From Clostridia bacterium (GTDB lineage Bacteria; Bacillota; Clostridia; Oscillospirales; CAG-272), in NCBI GenBank assembly GCA_900770605.1, contig CAAGKS010000134.1:1-21533 (forward strand): a DNA stretch of 21,533 nt. The letters run 5' to 3'. The notes beneath the pieces are model-generated. The model saw nothing but the letters and a program-made list of their open reading frames with translations, searched no databases and was not told the DNA's origin. The translations under genes were made by a program, and so were the position numbers. This document shows, piece by piece, positions 13,815 through 21,533 of this stretch; positions within the stretch are counted from its first letter, which is position 1; every line of letters begins with the position of its first letter.

Positions 13815-14900
13815 GTGGCAAACGTAGAAAATGGGCTCGAGCAGCTCAGTGAGAGAAAAAAACAGATACTCAAGGCTATTGTTGAAGCTCATATAGACGG
13901 CGGTGAGCCTGTCGGATCTAAATACATTTTGCAAAACACGCTTCTGTCCTGCTCGTCGGCAACGGTCAGAAACGAGATGGCAGAGCTTGAGCAGATGGGA
14001 TATCTCGTTCAGCCTCATACCTCGGCGGGAAGAGTGCCGAGTGAGGTCGGATACAGATATTACGTTGACTCTCTCGTAGAGCAGTACGCGCAGACCACGC
14101 ATGATGTCGTTAAGATAAATCAGCTTCTCAAGGCAAAGATGACGGAGATAGACCAGATACTTGAGACCGCGTCAAGACTTGCTTCGTCCATGACCAACTA
14201 TACGGGCATCGCGATAAAGCCTAAGGCGCATTCGGTAACGGTGTCGCGATTTGAGCTTATCTCCATAGATCAAAATACCTTTGCAATGGTTATGATAACG
14301 TCCACGGGTGCTGTCAAGACCAAGAAGATAAAGGTTGCATATTCGGTGTCTGCCGATGCACTCGCAAGACTTGGCGAGCTTATGAATTCGCTTCTCGCGG
14401 GTCTGAGCGCAGATATGATAACGCTCCCCGTTATTATGGAGATGGAGAACGAGATGCAGGATTATGCATTTCTCGTAAATCCCACGGTCAAGAGCGTGTA
14501 CGAGATAATGAACGAGCTTGACGGCGGTGAGCTTCGCTATACGGGACTTAATCGCTTGCTCGAATACCCCGAGTACTCCGATACACAGCATCTTGGCGAG
14601 CTGCTCGGCACGCTTGAGCGCAAGGACGAGATACTCGATCTTGTGGCAGGGGCAGGGGATGACGATATAAACGTTCTCATCGGCTCTGAAAGTCCTGTCA
14701 AGGTTATGAACAATTCCGCGCTGGTCTTCAAGCCCATTAAGAAGAATGGTAAGACCGTTGGAATTATAGGTGTACTTGGACCGCGCCGTATGAATTACAA
14801 GCAGGTTCTCAAAACCATAGACGAGATAGGCGGCAGCATCGCGGTAATGTTCGATGAGGAAAGGAAGCTGGCAGCCGGAAATAGTGAGGTGGAAGAATAA
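13815..14900 (+). CDS. hrcA: Heat-inducible transcription repressor HrcA
   Basis: A 361-residue repressor of class I heat-shock genes. The N-terminal winged-helix domain spans about residues 10-90, with LSERKKQILKAIVEAHI, GEPVGSKYI, SSATVRNEMAELEQMGYL and the HTSAGRVPSEVGYRYYVD wing. A GAF-like and dimerisation region completes the protein, ending with LGPRRMNYKQVLKTIDEIG. The start is GTG at 13815, 8 bases after AGGAGG. An earlier in-frame TTG at 13776 lies inside CIRCE and has no ribosome binding site. The family binds the CIRCE element, which sits at 13760-13786. grpE begins one base after the stop codon, so the genes are one operon. Confidence 0.97.
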   Translation: MANVENGLEQLSERKKQILKAIVEAHIDGGEPVGSKYILQNTLLSCSSATVRNEMAELEQMGYLVQPHTSAGRVPSEVGYRYYVDSLVEQYAQTTHDVVKINQLLKAKMTEIDQILETASRLASSMTNYTGIAIKPKAHSVTVSRFELISIDQNTFAMVMITSTGAVKTKKIKVAYSVSADALARLGELMNSLLAGLSADMITLPVIMEMENEMQDYAFLVNPTVKSVYEIMNELDGGELRYTGLNRLLEYPEYSDTQHLGELLGTLERKDEILDLVAGAGDDDINVLIGSESPVKVMNNSALVFKPIKKNGKTVGIIGVLGPRRMNYKQVLKTIDEIGGSIAVMFDEERKLAAGNSEVEE

Positions 14901-14901
14901 A

Positions 14902-15507
14902 ATGGAAGAAAATAAGACCGTAGATCCTACTATGGAAGAAACCGCGGCAGCAGAGCCGCAGGATACAGAGACCGCCGCCCAGGCGACAGAGGGCGAGGAA
15001 AAGCTCTCGGGCGGTGAAAAGAAAAAGCTGAAAAAAGCAGAAAAGCAGATAGCCGATCTTCAGAAGGCAGCCGAGGAAAGCGCGGCAAAGCTTGCAGAAG
15101 CAGAGGATAAATACCTGAGACTTTACGCGGAATACGATAATTTCCGCCGCCGCTCACAAAAGGAAAAGGAAAGCATTTATTCAGACGCGTACGTTGACGC
15201 GCTGACACAGATACTTCCCATTCTCGATAACCTCGAGCGCGCAGCCGCATTTGGCGGTGAGGACTCCGAGCACCCATTGGCAAAGGGACTTGAGCTTACG
15301 CTCAAGAGCTTTACCGAAACCATGGAGAAGATGGGCGTGCACGAGATCGCCGCTCTCGGTGAAAAGTTCGATCCCAACGTTCATAACGCGGTCATGCACG
15401 TAGATGACGAAAGCTTTGGCGAGAACGAGGTAGTCGAGGTATTTATGAAGGGCTACGCCAAGGGCGACAAGGTCCTTCGCTACTCAATGGTAAAGGTAGC
15501 AAACTAA
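14902..15507 (+). CDS. grpE: Nucleotide exchange factor GrpE
   Basis: A 201-residue protein that releases ADP from DnaK. An acidic, low-complexity N-terminus (about 1-50, rich in Glu, Ala and Thr) precedes a long coiled coil (about 50-100) that includes YLRLYAEYDNFRRRSQKEKE, the GrpE signature. The C-terminal beta domain contains GVHEIAALGEKFDPNVHNAVMHVDDESF and ends VLRYSMVKVAN. It acts as a dimer with DnaK in the cytoplasm. The ATG at 14902 follows GAGGTGG at the end of hrcA and fits the usual GrpE length. An upstream in-frame ATG at 14854 lies within hrcA and is rejected. Confidence 0.97.
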   Translation: MEENKTVDPTMEETAAAEPQDTETAAQATEGEEKLSGGEKKKLKKAEKQIADLQKAAEESAAKLAEAEDKYLRLYAEYDNFRRRSQKEKESIYSDAYVDALTQILPILDNLERAAAFGGEDSEHPLAKGLELTLKSFTETMEKMGVHEIAALGEKFDPNVHNAVMHVDDESFGENEVVEVFMKGYAKGDKVLRYSMVKVAN

Positions 15508-15510
15508 AAA

Positions 15511-15538
15511 CGGACAGTCGGGGACGCCTGTCCCTACA
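15511..15538 (-). repeat. Dispersed palindromic repeat, copy 2
   Basis: The reverse complement of the 73-100 repeat, differing at one base. It starts 3 bases after the grpE stop, inside the 5' untranslated region of dnaK. The GGACAG/CTGTCC stem is kept. There is no T-tract, so it is not an ordinary terminator. The remainder of 15508-15599 is A/T-rich and holds the AAGGAGG site of dnaK. Confidence 0.7.
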
Positions 15539-15599
15539 ATATAAAACTAAAAAACATTAATCAAAAATTATTTATAAACCCTTAAGGAGGAAATTTATT

Positions 15600-17429
15600 A
15601 TGGCAAAGATCATTGGTATAGACTTGGGTACAACAAACTCATGTGTAGCAGTATTCGAGGGTAACGATCCCATCGTTATTCCCAATCCCGAAGGAGCAAG
15701 AACAACTCCTTCCGTAATCGCATTTACAAAGACGGGCGAGAGAATGGTAGGTCAGGTCGCAAAGCGTCAGGCTATCACCAACCCCGATAGAACTATAATC
15801 TCCATCAAGCGTGAGATGGGTACTTCCTACAAGAAGGATATAGACGGCAAGAGCTATACTCCTCAGGAGTTTTCCGCAATGGTGCTCCAGAAGCTCAAGG
15901 CAGACGCTGAGGCTTACCTCGGAACACCCGTAACACAGGCAGTTATCACCGTTCCCGCATACTTCACCGACGCTCAGCGTCAGGCAACCAAGGACGCAGG
16001 TAAGATCGCAGGTCTTGAGGTGCTTCGTATAATCAACGAGCCCACGGCTGCTGCTCTTGCATACGGTATGGATAAGGAAACAGACCAGAAGATACTCGTA
16101 TTCGACCTCGGCGGCGGTACGTTCGACGTATCCGTTCTCGAGATCTCCGACGGAGTATTCGAGGTTCTCGCAACAAAGGGTAACAACCGTCTTGGCGGTG
16201 ACGATTTCGACCAGAGAGTTATTGACTGGATGGTTGAGAAGTTTAAGGCTGAGAACGGCGTTGACCTTCGCAACGATAAGATGGTAATGCAGCGCCTTAA
16301 AGAAGCGGCAGAGAAGGCAAAGATCGAGCTTTCCGGTATGACAAGCACGAACATCAATCTCCCCTTCATCACCGCAACCGCGGCAGGCCCCTTGCACTTT
16401 GATGCAACACTCACCAGAGCAGAGTTTGATCGCATAACTGCTGATCTCGTTGAGGCAACCATGATCCCCACCAAGCAGGCTCTTGCGGATTCCGGAATCT
16501 CCGTATCCGATATTGATAAGATCCTTCTCGTTGGCGGTTCTACAAGAATTCCCGCAGTTCAGGATGCAGTTAAGAAGTTCCTCGGCAAAGAGCCCTTCAA
16601 GGGCATCAACCCCGATGAGTGCGTAGCTATCGGCGCGGCTATCCAGGGCGGCGTTCTCGGCGGCGACGTTAAGGATCTTCTTCTCCTTGACGTAACTCCT
16701 CTCTCTCTCGGTATCGAGACTCTCGGCGGAGTATTCAATAAGATCATTGATAGAAATACAACTATCCCTGTAAAGAAGAGCCAGGTATATTCCACCGCGG
16801 CAGACGGTCAGACATCCGTTCAGATCCACGTGCTTCAGGGTGAGCGTGAGATGGCAGCCTATAACACCACTCTCGGTCAGTTCATTCTTGACGGTATTCC
16901 TGCAGCTCCCCGTGGAGTTCCTCAGATCGAGGTAACCTTTGATATCGACGCTAACGGCATCGTTAACGTAAGCGCAAAGGATCTCGGTACGGGTAAGGAG
17001 CAGCACGTAACTATTCAGTCTTCTTCCAATATGTCCAAGGAAGACATCGAGAAGGCGGTAAAGGACGCTGAGAAGTTCGCAGAAGAGGATAAGAAGGCAA
17101 AAGAAGCGGTCGATACCAAGAACCATGCAGATTCTCTCATCTTCCAGTCTGAAAAGACACTTGGCGAGATCGGCGATAAGCTTCCCGAGGCTGACAAGGA
17201 AGATGTAAAGGCAGCTATCGAAAAGCTCAAGGAGACCGTAAAGGGCGGCGACACGGCAGCTATCAAGGCTGACACTGAGGCTCTTGAAAAGGCATTCTAC
17301 TCACTCTCTGAGAAGCTCTATAAGCAGAGCGGCGCTCAGCAGGGAGCAGATATGGGCGGTGACGCAGGCGCACAGGGCGGCGACGGCACTTACTACAATG
17401 CAGATTACGAGGATAAGACCAACGGCTGA
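15600..17429 (+). CDS. dnaK: Chaperone DnaK (Hsp70)
   Basis: A 609-residue Hsp70. The ATPase domain (about 1-365) begins MAKIIGIDLGTTNSCVAVFEG and contains the phosphate loop DLGGGTFDVSVLE and LVGGSTRIPAVQ. The DVTPLSLGIETLGG linker leads into the substrate-binding domain (about 375-490) and a helical lid. A Gly/Ala/Gln-rich end (GAQQGADMGGDAGAQGG) closes with YYNADYEDKTNG. It folds and protects client proteins in an ATP cycle with DnaJ and GrpE. AAGGAGG precedes the ATG by 9 bases. The codon choice is strongly biased, as expected for a highly expressed gene. Confidence 0.99.
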   Translation: MAKIIGIDLGTTNSCVAVFEGNDPIVIPNPEGARTTPSVIAFTKTGERMVGQVAKRQAITNPDRTIISIKREMGTSYKKDIDGKSYTPQEFSAMVLQKLKADAEAYLGTPVTQAVITVPAYFTDAQRQATKDAGKIAGLEVLRIINEPTAAALAYGMDKETDQKILVFDLGGGTFDVSVLEISDGVFEVLATKGNNRLGGDDFDQRVIDWMVEKFKAENGVDLRNDKMVMQRLKEAAEKAKIELSGMTSTNINLPFITATAAGPLHFDATLTRAEFDRITADLVEATMIPTKQALADSGISVSDIDKILLVGGSTRIPAVQDAVKKFLGKEPFKGINPDECVAIGAAIQGGVLGGDVKDLLLLDVTPLSLGIETLGGVFNKIIDRNTTIPVKKSQVYSTAADGQTSVQIHVLQGEREMAAYNTTLGQFILDGIPAAPRGVPQIEVTFDIDANGIVNVSAKDLGTGKEQHVTIQSSSNMSKEDIEKAVKDAEKFAEEDKKAKEAVDTKNHADSLIFQSEKTLGEIGDKLPEADKEDVKAAIEKLKETVKGGDTAAIKADTEALEKAFYSLSEKLYKQSGAQQGADMGGDAGAQGGDGTYYNADYEDKTNG

Positions 17430-17446
17430 TAAGCCTCAATAATACT

Positions 17447-17485
17447 ACTTTGCGGAAAGGCAGAAATCTGCCTTTCCGCTAAAGT
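17447..17485 (+). promoter_or_regulatory. Strong hairpin without U-tract between dnaK and dnaJ
   Basis: GCGGAAAGGCAG (17452-17463) pairs perfectly with CTGCCTTTCCGC (17468-17479) over an AAAT loop. ACTTT/AAAGT extends the stem beyond one bulged T, making 17 pairs. No run of T follows, so full termination is unlikely. It may be an mRNA processing or 3'-end stabilising element that sets the dnaK to dnaJ ratio. Confidence 0.65.
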
Positions 17486-17517
17486 CGTATATAAGACATA
17501 ATTTTACGGAGTCAAAA

Positions 17518-18663
17518 ATGGCAGATAAAAGAGATTATTACGAGGTCCTCGGACTCTCAAAGGGCGCGAGCGAGGCTGACATAAAGAAGGCGTATCGCTC
17601 GATGGCAAAGAAATATCACCCCGATATGAATCCCGGAAACGCCGAGGCTGAGGCTAAGTTCAAGGAGGTCAACGAGGCCTACGACGTGCTTTCCGATGCG
17701 AATAAAAAGGCGCAGTACGATCAGTACGGTCACGCCGCATTCGATCAGACCGCAGGCGGCGGAGCAGGCTTTGGCGGCTTTGGTGGATTTTCGGATTTTG
17801 GCGATATCGGTGACATATTCGGAAATATTTTCGGCGGCGCGTTTGGCGGCTCGTCTGCGCGCAGACAGAATGCAGCTTCAAGAGGAGAGGACGTTGGCGT
17901 ACGCGTCACCGTCACCTTTGAGGAGGCGGCGTTCGGCGTAAAGAAGGATATTTCCTATAACCGCATCCAGAAATGTCCCGATTGCTCGGGAAGCGGCGCG
18001 CAGAAGGGAACTCAGGCAGAGACCTGTTCTGCCTGCGGCGGTCACGGTCAGCGCAGAGTTACTCAAAGACTTGGCGGAATGGCTTTCCAGACCACTACCA
18101 CCTGTGACAAATGTCGCGGTACGGGTAAGATAATCAAAAATCCGTGCAGCAACTGTCGCGGTACGGGATACATCAAGGTAAACAAAAAGCTCAGCGTAAA
18201 TATTCCCGCGGGAATTGACGATGGCGAGAGGATCGCGCTTCGCGCGCAGGGCTGTGACGGAAGAAACGGCGGACCTGCGGGCGACCTTATCATAACCGTA
18301 AGCGTCAAGCGTCATAGCTTCTTTGAGCGTGACGGCTACGATATATACTGCGAGGTTCCGATCACCGTTGCCGAGGCAACGCTCGGTGCGGAGATAGACG
18401 TTCCCACGCTTGAGGGAAATCAGCGCTTCACCATACCCGAGGGAACTCAGGTGGGAACGCGATTTACGCTCAAAAACAAGGGAATTCCGTACGTAAATAA
18501 TTCCAACCGCCGAGGTGATCTTATATTCACGGTAAACGTAGAGATCCCCAAGGGACTCAGCGAGAAGCAGAAGGATCATATGAGAGCCTTCGCGGACGCG
18601 TGCGGCGACAGTAATTATTCAAAGAGAACGGGATTTTTCAAAAGAATATTTGATAAGAAATAA
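17518..18663 (+). CDS. dnaJ: Chaperone DnaJ (Hsp40, type I)
   Basis: A 381-residue type I Hsp40. A J domain (about 5-70) has the HPD motif at 34-36. A Gly/Phe-rich linker (about 77-115) leads into a zinc region with four CxxCxGxG repeats (CPDCSGSG, CSACGGHG, CDKCRGTG, CSNCRGTG, about 150-215). Two beta-sandwich substrate-binding domains follow. It delivers clients to DnaK and stimulates its ATPase. The ATG follows ACGGAG with a 6-base spacer. prmA starts 9 bases after the stop. Confidence 0.98.
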   Translation: MADKRDYYEVLGLSKGASEADIKKAYRSMAKKYHPDMNPGNAEAEAKFKEVNEAYDVLSDANKKAQYDQYGHAAFDQTAGGGAGFGGFGGFSDFGDIGDIFGNIFGGAFGGSSARRQNAASRGEDVGVRVTVTFEEAAFGVKKDISYNRIQKCPDCSGSGAQKGTQAETCSACGGHGQRRVTQRLGGMAFQTTTTCDKCRGTGKIIKNPCSNCRGTGYIKVNKKLSVNIPAGIDDGERIALRAQGCDGRNGGPAGDLIITVSVKRHSFFERDGYDIYCEVPITVAEATLGAEIDVPTLEGNQRFTIPEGTQVGTRFTLKNKGIPYVNNSNRRGDLIFTVNVEIPKGLSEKQKDHMRAFADACGDSNYSKRTGFFKRIFDKK

Positions 18664-18672
18664 GGATTTGTT

Positions 18673-19635
18673 ATGATAGATAAGGATTACGTTTGCGAGG
18701 ACTGGGGCGACCAGAGCGATTGGACTCAGGTCAAGGTAACAGTTCCGCTTGAACAGCTTGACGATACCAGTGCGGTGATGAGTATGATATCGAATTATCT
18801 TCAAATAGAGGATTACAGCGATATTGACCTCAAGACCTGCTATGGCGATCTTATTGACGAGAGTATTCTCAATGCGGATAAGACTATCGCATCGGTATCG
18901 GTGTATCTTCCTGCGGATAGCGGCACGTCGGATACGCTTTTGTTCTTGAAGCAGCGCTTTGCGGAGCTTAGCATAGATGCAAAGATCACGGTCAGCGGAG
19001 TATGCGAGGAGGACTGGGCGAACGCGTGGAAGGCGTATTATAAGCCCATCGAGATCGGCGAGCGCATAGTTATAGTTCCCGCGTGGGAAAAGTATGACGC
19101 GCCTGAGGGTAAGCTCGTGGTAAGAATGGATCCAGGTATGGCGTTCGGCACGGGAAGTCACGAGACCACGCGCCTTGTCATCGGCTTGCTTGAAAGATAT
19201 ATAAAGAACGGTCAGCGCGTGCTTGACGTCGGCTGCGGAAGCGGAATTCTCGCTATCTGCGCGGCAAAGCTCGGAGCTGATGAGTGTCGCGCGTACGATA
19301 TCGATCCCGTTGCGGTAAAGGTCGCAAGAGAGAACGTCAAGGACGCACGCCTTGATAACGTCAAGTGCGACGTTTCAGACCTTTTGCGCGGAGTTGATAA
19401 GAGTGGCGGAGCGTACGACGTTATCTGCGCGAATATCGTTGCGGATATAATCATTCGTATGACGCCCGATATTTCCGCGTTTATGCACGAGAAGTCGGTA
19501 ATTCTCGCCTCGGGCATTATATCCGAGAGGGCAGAGGACGTTATCTCCTGCTTTGAGAAGCACGGACTTTGCGTAATAGAGCGCGTCGAGGAAAACGACT
19601 GGTGCGCACTTGCAGTCGGCAAAAAAAGCAACTGA
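18673..19635 (+). CDS. prmA: Ribosomal protein L11 methyltransferase PrmA
   Basis: A 320-residue S-adenosylmethionine-dependent methyltransferase that modifies ribosomal protein L11. The N-terminal substrate-recognition domain (about 1-105) is followed by EEDWANAWKAYYKPIEIGERIVIVP and the family signature MDPGMAFGTGSHETTRL. The cofactor-binding motif LDVGCGSGILAI comes next, then the catalytic-region motif NIVADII. Cytoplasmic. AAGGA precedes the ATG by 6 bases, and the 9-base gap from dnaJ makes it the last gene of the heat-shock operon, a usual position in Bacillota. The rsmE gene that often follows is absent here. Confidence 0.96.
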   Translation: MIDKDYVCEDWGDQSDWTQVKVTVPLEQLDDTSAVMSMISNYLQIEDYSDIDLKTCYGDLIDESILNADKTIASVSVYLPADSGTSDTLLFLKQRFAELSIDAKITVSGVCEEDWANAWKAYYKPIEIGERIVIVPAWEKYDAPEGKLVVRMDPGMAFGTGSHETTRLVIGLLERYIKNGQRVLDVGCGSGILAICAAKLGADECRAYDIDPVAVKVARENVKDARLDNVKCDVSDLLRGVDKSGGAYDVICANIVADIIIRMTPDISAFMHEKSVILASGIISERAEDVISCFEKHGLCVIERVEENDWCALAVGKKSN

Positions 19636-19654
19636 ATTTTTAAGAGTAAAAAAG

Positions 19655-19694
19655 CGGTCAACTATTGACGAAACAGTGACCGATATGATACAAT
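19655..19694 (+). promoter_or_regulatory. rhaB promoter with overlapping inverted repeat
   Basis: TTGACG (19665-19670) and TACAAT (19689-19694) have an 18-base spacer. CGGTCA (19655-19660) and TGACCG (19677-19682) form inverted arms 16 bases apart that flank the -35 box. This would suit a repressor or activator site, though 6-base arms can occur by chance. Confidence 0.55.
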
Positions 19695-19727
19695 ATAATA
19701 AATAAATTTGCATTTGGAGGTGGCGTT

Positions 19728-21113
19728 ATGCCTACATATTATCTCGCAGTCGATATAGGTGCGTCCAGCGGACGTCATATTCTCGGTTGGATCGAGGACG
19801 GAAAGATACAGCTTGAGGAGGTTTACCGTTTTCCTAACGGAATGAGTGAGAAGAACGGACATCTTTGCTGGGATCACGCGGCGCTCGCGCAGCATCTCGT
19901 GGCAGGACTTAAAAAGTGCGCCGAGATCGGAAAGGTACCTTCCTATATGGGAATAGATACGTGGGGAGTTGACTACGTACTTATTGATAAGGATGGAAAT
20001 ATGATAGGCGATGCCGTTGGCTACCGCGATAGCAGAACCGACGCGGCAATGCCCGAGGTATATAAGATAGTACCCGAGGAGGAGCTTTACGCCCGCACGG
20101 GTATTCAGAAGGCGAATTACAACACGGTATTTCAGCTTATGGCTCACAAGATGGAGAACCCCGAGCAGCTCCAGGCGGCAGAGTTTATGCTTATGACGCC
20201 TGACTACCTCGGATTTACCCTCACGGGTGTTGCTCATCAGGAATATACTATCGCAAGTACCTCTGCGCTCGTAAACATCAAGACGGGCGAGTGGGATATG
20301 GAGCTTATTGAAAAGCTCGGATACCCCAAGAAGCTCTTTGGCAAGCTTTACGCGCCCTGCGAGGTGCTTGGCAATCTCCGCCCCGAGATAAAGGCAGAGG
20401 TCGGCTTTGACTTGACAGTTGTTCACCCCGCATCTCACGATACGGGCTCTGCGGTCCTTGCAATGCCCACAAACTCCGATAACGCGGCGTTCCTCAGCTC
20501 TGGAACGTGGTCGCTCCTCGGCGTTGAAAAGAAAGAGGCAGACGCTTCTGAAAACGCACGTGAGAAGAACTTCACAAACGAGGGCGGAGTTGATCACCGC
20601 TTCAGATACCTCAAGAACATTATGGGACTTTGGATTATTCAGTCTATCAGACGCGAGCTTGGCGGTAAGTATGGCTTTGCAGAGCTTTCCGCGATGGCAA
20701 GAGAGCTGGGCGATACCAAGTACAGAATTAACGTAAACGATCAGTGCTTCCTTGCTCCCAAGAGCATGATCAAGGCTATCAACGATTACTGCGGCACAGA
20801 GGATATGCCCCTTGCAGAGCTGCTCTGCTGCGTATATCACAGCCTTGCAAACTGCTACGCCGAGGCTATTGCAAACCTCAAGCAGATAAGCGGCAAGCAG
20901 ATAGACGCGCTCCATATCATCGGCGGCGGCTGTCAGGACGGATTTCTCAATAAGGTTACCGCGGATAAGCTCGATATTCCCGTATATGCAGGACCTATCG
21001 AGGCGACCGCTATCGGTAATATCCTCGCGCAGATGCTCTCCGATAAGACCTTTGGCTCTATCGCCGAGGCAAGAGAGGCAGTATTCGCGTCCTTTGACGT
21101 AAAGAAGATATAA
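19728..21113 (+). CDS. rhaB: Rhamnulokinase
   Basis: A 461-residue FGGY-family kinase that phosphorylates L-rhamnulose in rhamnose breakdown. The N-terminus YYLAVDIGASSGRHILG is the RhaB-type phosphate loop. GIDTWGVDYVLID, GYRDSRTD and GIQKANYNTVFQL are RhaB-specific. HPASHDTGSAVLA carries the catalytic-base Asp238. FLSSGTWSLLGVE and the HIIGGGCQDGFLN adenine-binding motif complete the fold. GGAGGTGG precedes the ATG. It has its own promoter and terminator, so it is a single-gene unit. No rhamnose isomerase, aldolase or regulator is in the window. Confidence 0.95.
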   Translation: MPTYYLAVDIGASSGRHILGWIEDGKIQLEEVYRFPNGMSEKNGHLCWDHAALAQHLVAGLKKCAEIGKVPSYMGIDTWGVDYVLIDKDGNMIGDAVGYRDSRTDAAMPEVYKIVPEEELYARTGIQKANYNTVFQLMAHKMENPEQLQAAEFMLMTPDYLGFTLTGVAHQEYTIASTSALVNIKTGEWDMELIEKLGYPKKLFGKLYAPCEVLGNLRPEIKAEVGFDLTVVHPASHDTGSAVLAMPTNSDNAAFLSSGTWSLLGVEKKEADASENAREKNFTNEGGVDHRFRYLKNIMGLWIIQSIRRELGGKYGFAELSAMARELGDTKYRINVNDQCFLAPKSMIKAINDYCGTEDMPLAELLCCVYHSLANCYAEAIANLKQISGKQIDALHIIGGGCQDGFLNKVTADKLDIPVYAGPIEATAIGNILAQMLSDKTFGSIAEAREAVFASFDVKKI

Positions 21114-21121
21114 ATAAAGGT

Positions 21122-21151
21122 GTGGCGGCTCATAAGAGTCGCCACTTTTTT
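21122..21151 (+). terminator. Intrinsic terminator of rhaB
   Basis: GTGGCGGCTC (21122-21131) pairs with GAGTCGCCAC (21136-21145), 10 bp with one G-U pair. The loop is ATAA and TTTTTT (21146-21151) follows. Confidence 0.93.
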
Positions 21152-21158
21152 GTGAATA

Positions 21159-21194
21159 TAAAAAGAGCAGGGGAGCTTCGCAGTGAAGCTCCCC
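21159..21194 (-). terminator. Intrinsic terminator of tyrS
   Basis: Read on the minus strand, GGGGAGCTTC and GAAGCTCCCC form a 10-bp stem with a 5-base loop (21170-21194), followed by TGCTCTTTTT. It lies about 20 bases after the tyrS stop. Confidence 0.85.
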
Positions 21195-21214
21195 TTGCTT
21201 TTTACTTTATTCAG

Positions 21215-21533
21215 TTACTTTGCAATGACCTTGCGGAAGCTCTTCTTACCGCGCTTGAAGACCTTGCCCTCAGCGAGATCTGCCTTTGTAAAGGTAGCTC
21301 TTACGTCGGTGATCTTGTCGTTATCGCAGGAAACGCCGCCCTGCTCGATAGCGCGTCTTGCCTCGGACTTGGAGGGAACGAGTCCCGCCTTTACAAGAAT
21401 AGAGCCGATGTCGATAACGCCGTCAACGAAATCCTCGTCACAGAGCTCGGACGTGGGGATCTCAGCGTCAGCGCCTGCGCCAAAGAGTGCCTTTGCGCTC
21501 GCTTCTGCCTTCTTTGCTTCCTCCTCGCCGTGA
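21215..21533 (-). CDS. tyrS: Tyrosyl-tRNA synthetase, C-terminal part (cut by window edge)
   Basis: About 105 codons of the 3' end are present on the minus strand, reading from the right edge to TAA at 21217-21215. The visible protein begins HGEEEAKKAEASAKALFGAG, the typical TyrRS segment after the anticodon-recognition region. An S4-like RNA-binding domain follows (IGSILVKAGLVPSKSEARRAIEQGG and similar), ending FKRGKKSFRKVIAK. The catalytic domain with the HIGH and KMSKS motifs lies outside the window. It charges tRNA-Tyr in the cytoplasm. A plus-strand open frame over the same bases is a shadow. Any T-box or promoter would be off the window to the right. Confidence 0.93.
   Translation of the reverse strand, partial: HGEEEAKKAEASAKALFGAGADAEIPTSELCDEDFVDGVIDIGSILVKAGLVPSKSEARRAIEQGGVSCDNDKITDVRATFTKADLAEGKVFKRGKKSFRKVIAK

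Noticed and set aside
15639..17126. A 495-codon open frame on the minus strand across dnaK
   Set aside because: dnaK is certain on the plus strand. The antisense frame has no family features and is a by-product of the strong codon bias.
19662..20915. A 417-codon open frame on the minus strand across rhaB
   Set aside because: rhaB is complete and well conserved, and the antisense product is Cys/Leu-rich with no recognisable domain.
1..21533. CRISPR array, insertion sequence, tRNA or rRNA genes
   Set aside because: I saw no regularly spaced repeats, transposase, tRNA-like cloverleaf or rRNA sequence on either strand.

Overview
The window looks like chromosome from a Gram-positive member of class Clostridia (Bacillota), probably a host-associated, uncultured lineage. 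The evidence is the heat-shock order hrcA-grpE-dnaK-dnaJ-prmA behind a CIRCE element, many AGGAGG ribosome binding sites, near-consensus sigma-A promoters, the short archaeal-type prolyl-tRNA synthetase, DUF4358 and DUF4830 proteins (typical of Clostridia), and TagA-type envelope glycosylation genes. I cannot place it below class from sequence alone.

Layout. Positions 1-192 hold no gene but carry two hairpin repeats. A yebC gene and a lipid-linked sugar flippase follow, the second probably translated by coupling (193-2351). rplS has its own promoter, short structured leader and terminator (2370-2880). A CNNM/CorC-type transporter follows a ~150-nt candidate leader RNA that ends in an intrinsic terminator (2945-4596). 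On the minus strand at 4654-5217 is a small phage-lysis-like pair (a TM plus coiled-coil protein and a holin-like protein) preceded by a 14-codon upstream ORF. A plus-strand cassette encodes a small polytopic protein, an SGNH-hydrolase lipoprotein and a DUF4358 lipoprotein (5389-7121). It converges on a TagA/WecG glycosyltransferase (7124-7852, minus). Next are proS, a RodA-type SEDS gene and a DUF4830 gene whose ribosome binding site lies inside the preceding terminator. A CDF cation exporter (minus) diverges from wecB. Then comes the HrcA regulon operon (13720-19635), rhaB with its own promoter, and the 3' end of tyrS (minus) at the right edge.

How the genes work together. Most of the window is housekeeping: protein folding (GrpE, DnaK, DnaJ under HrcA/CIRCE), translation (L19, YebC, ProRS, TyrRS, PrmA) and cell envelope (flippase, RodA, TagA, WecB). 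WecB makes UDP-ManNAc, the donor that TagA-type enzymes use, so the two probably serve one teichoic-acid-like or capsule pathway although they are not in one operon. There is no CRISPR array, insertion sequence or tRNA/rRNA gene that I can recognise. The most unusual content is regulatory or small: the leader RNA before the CNNM gene, the terminator/RBS overlap, the isolated holin-like module with its upstream ORF, a dispersed palindromic repeat found twice, and a strong hairpin without a U-tract between dnaK and dnaJ.
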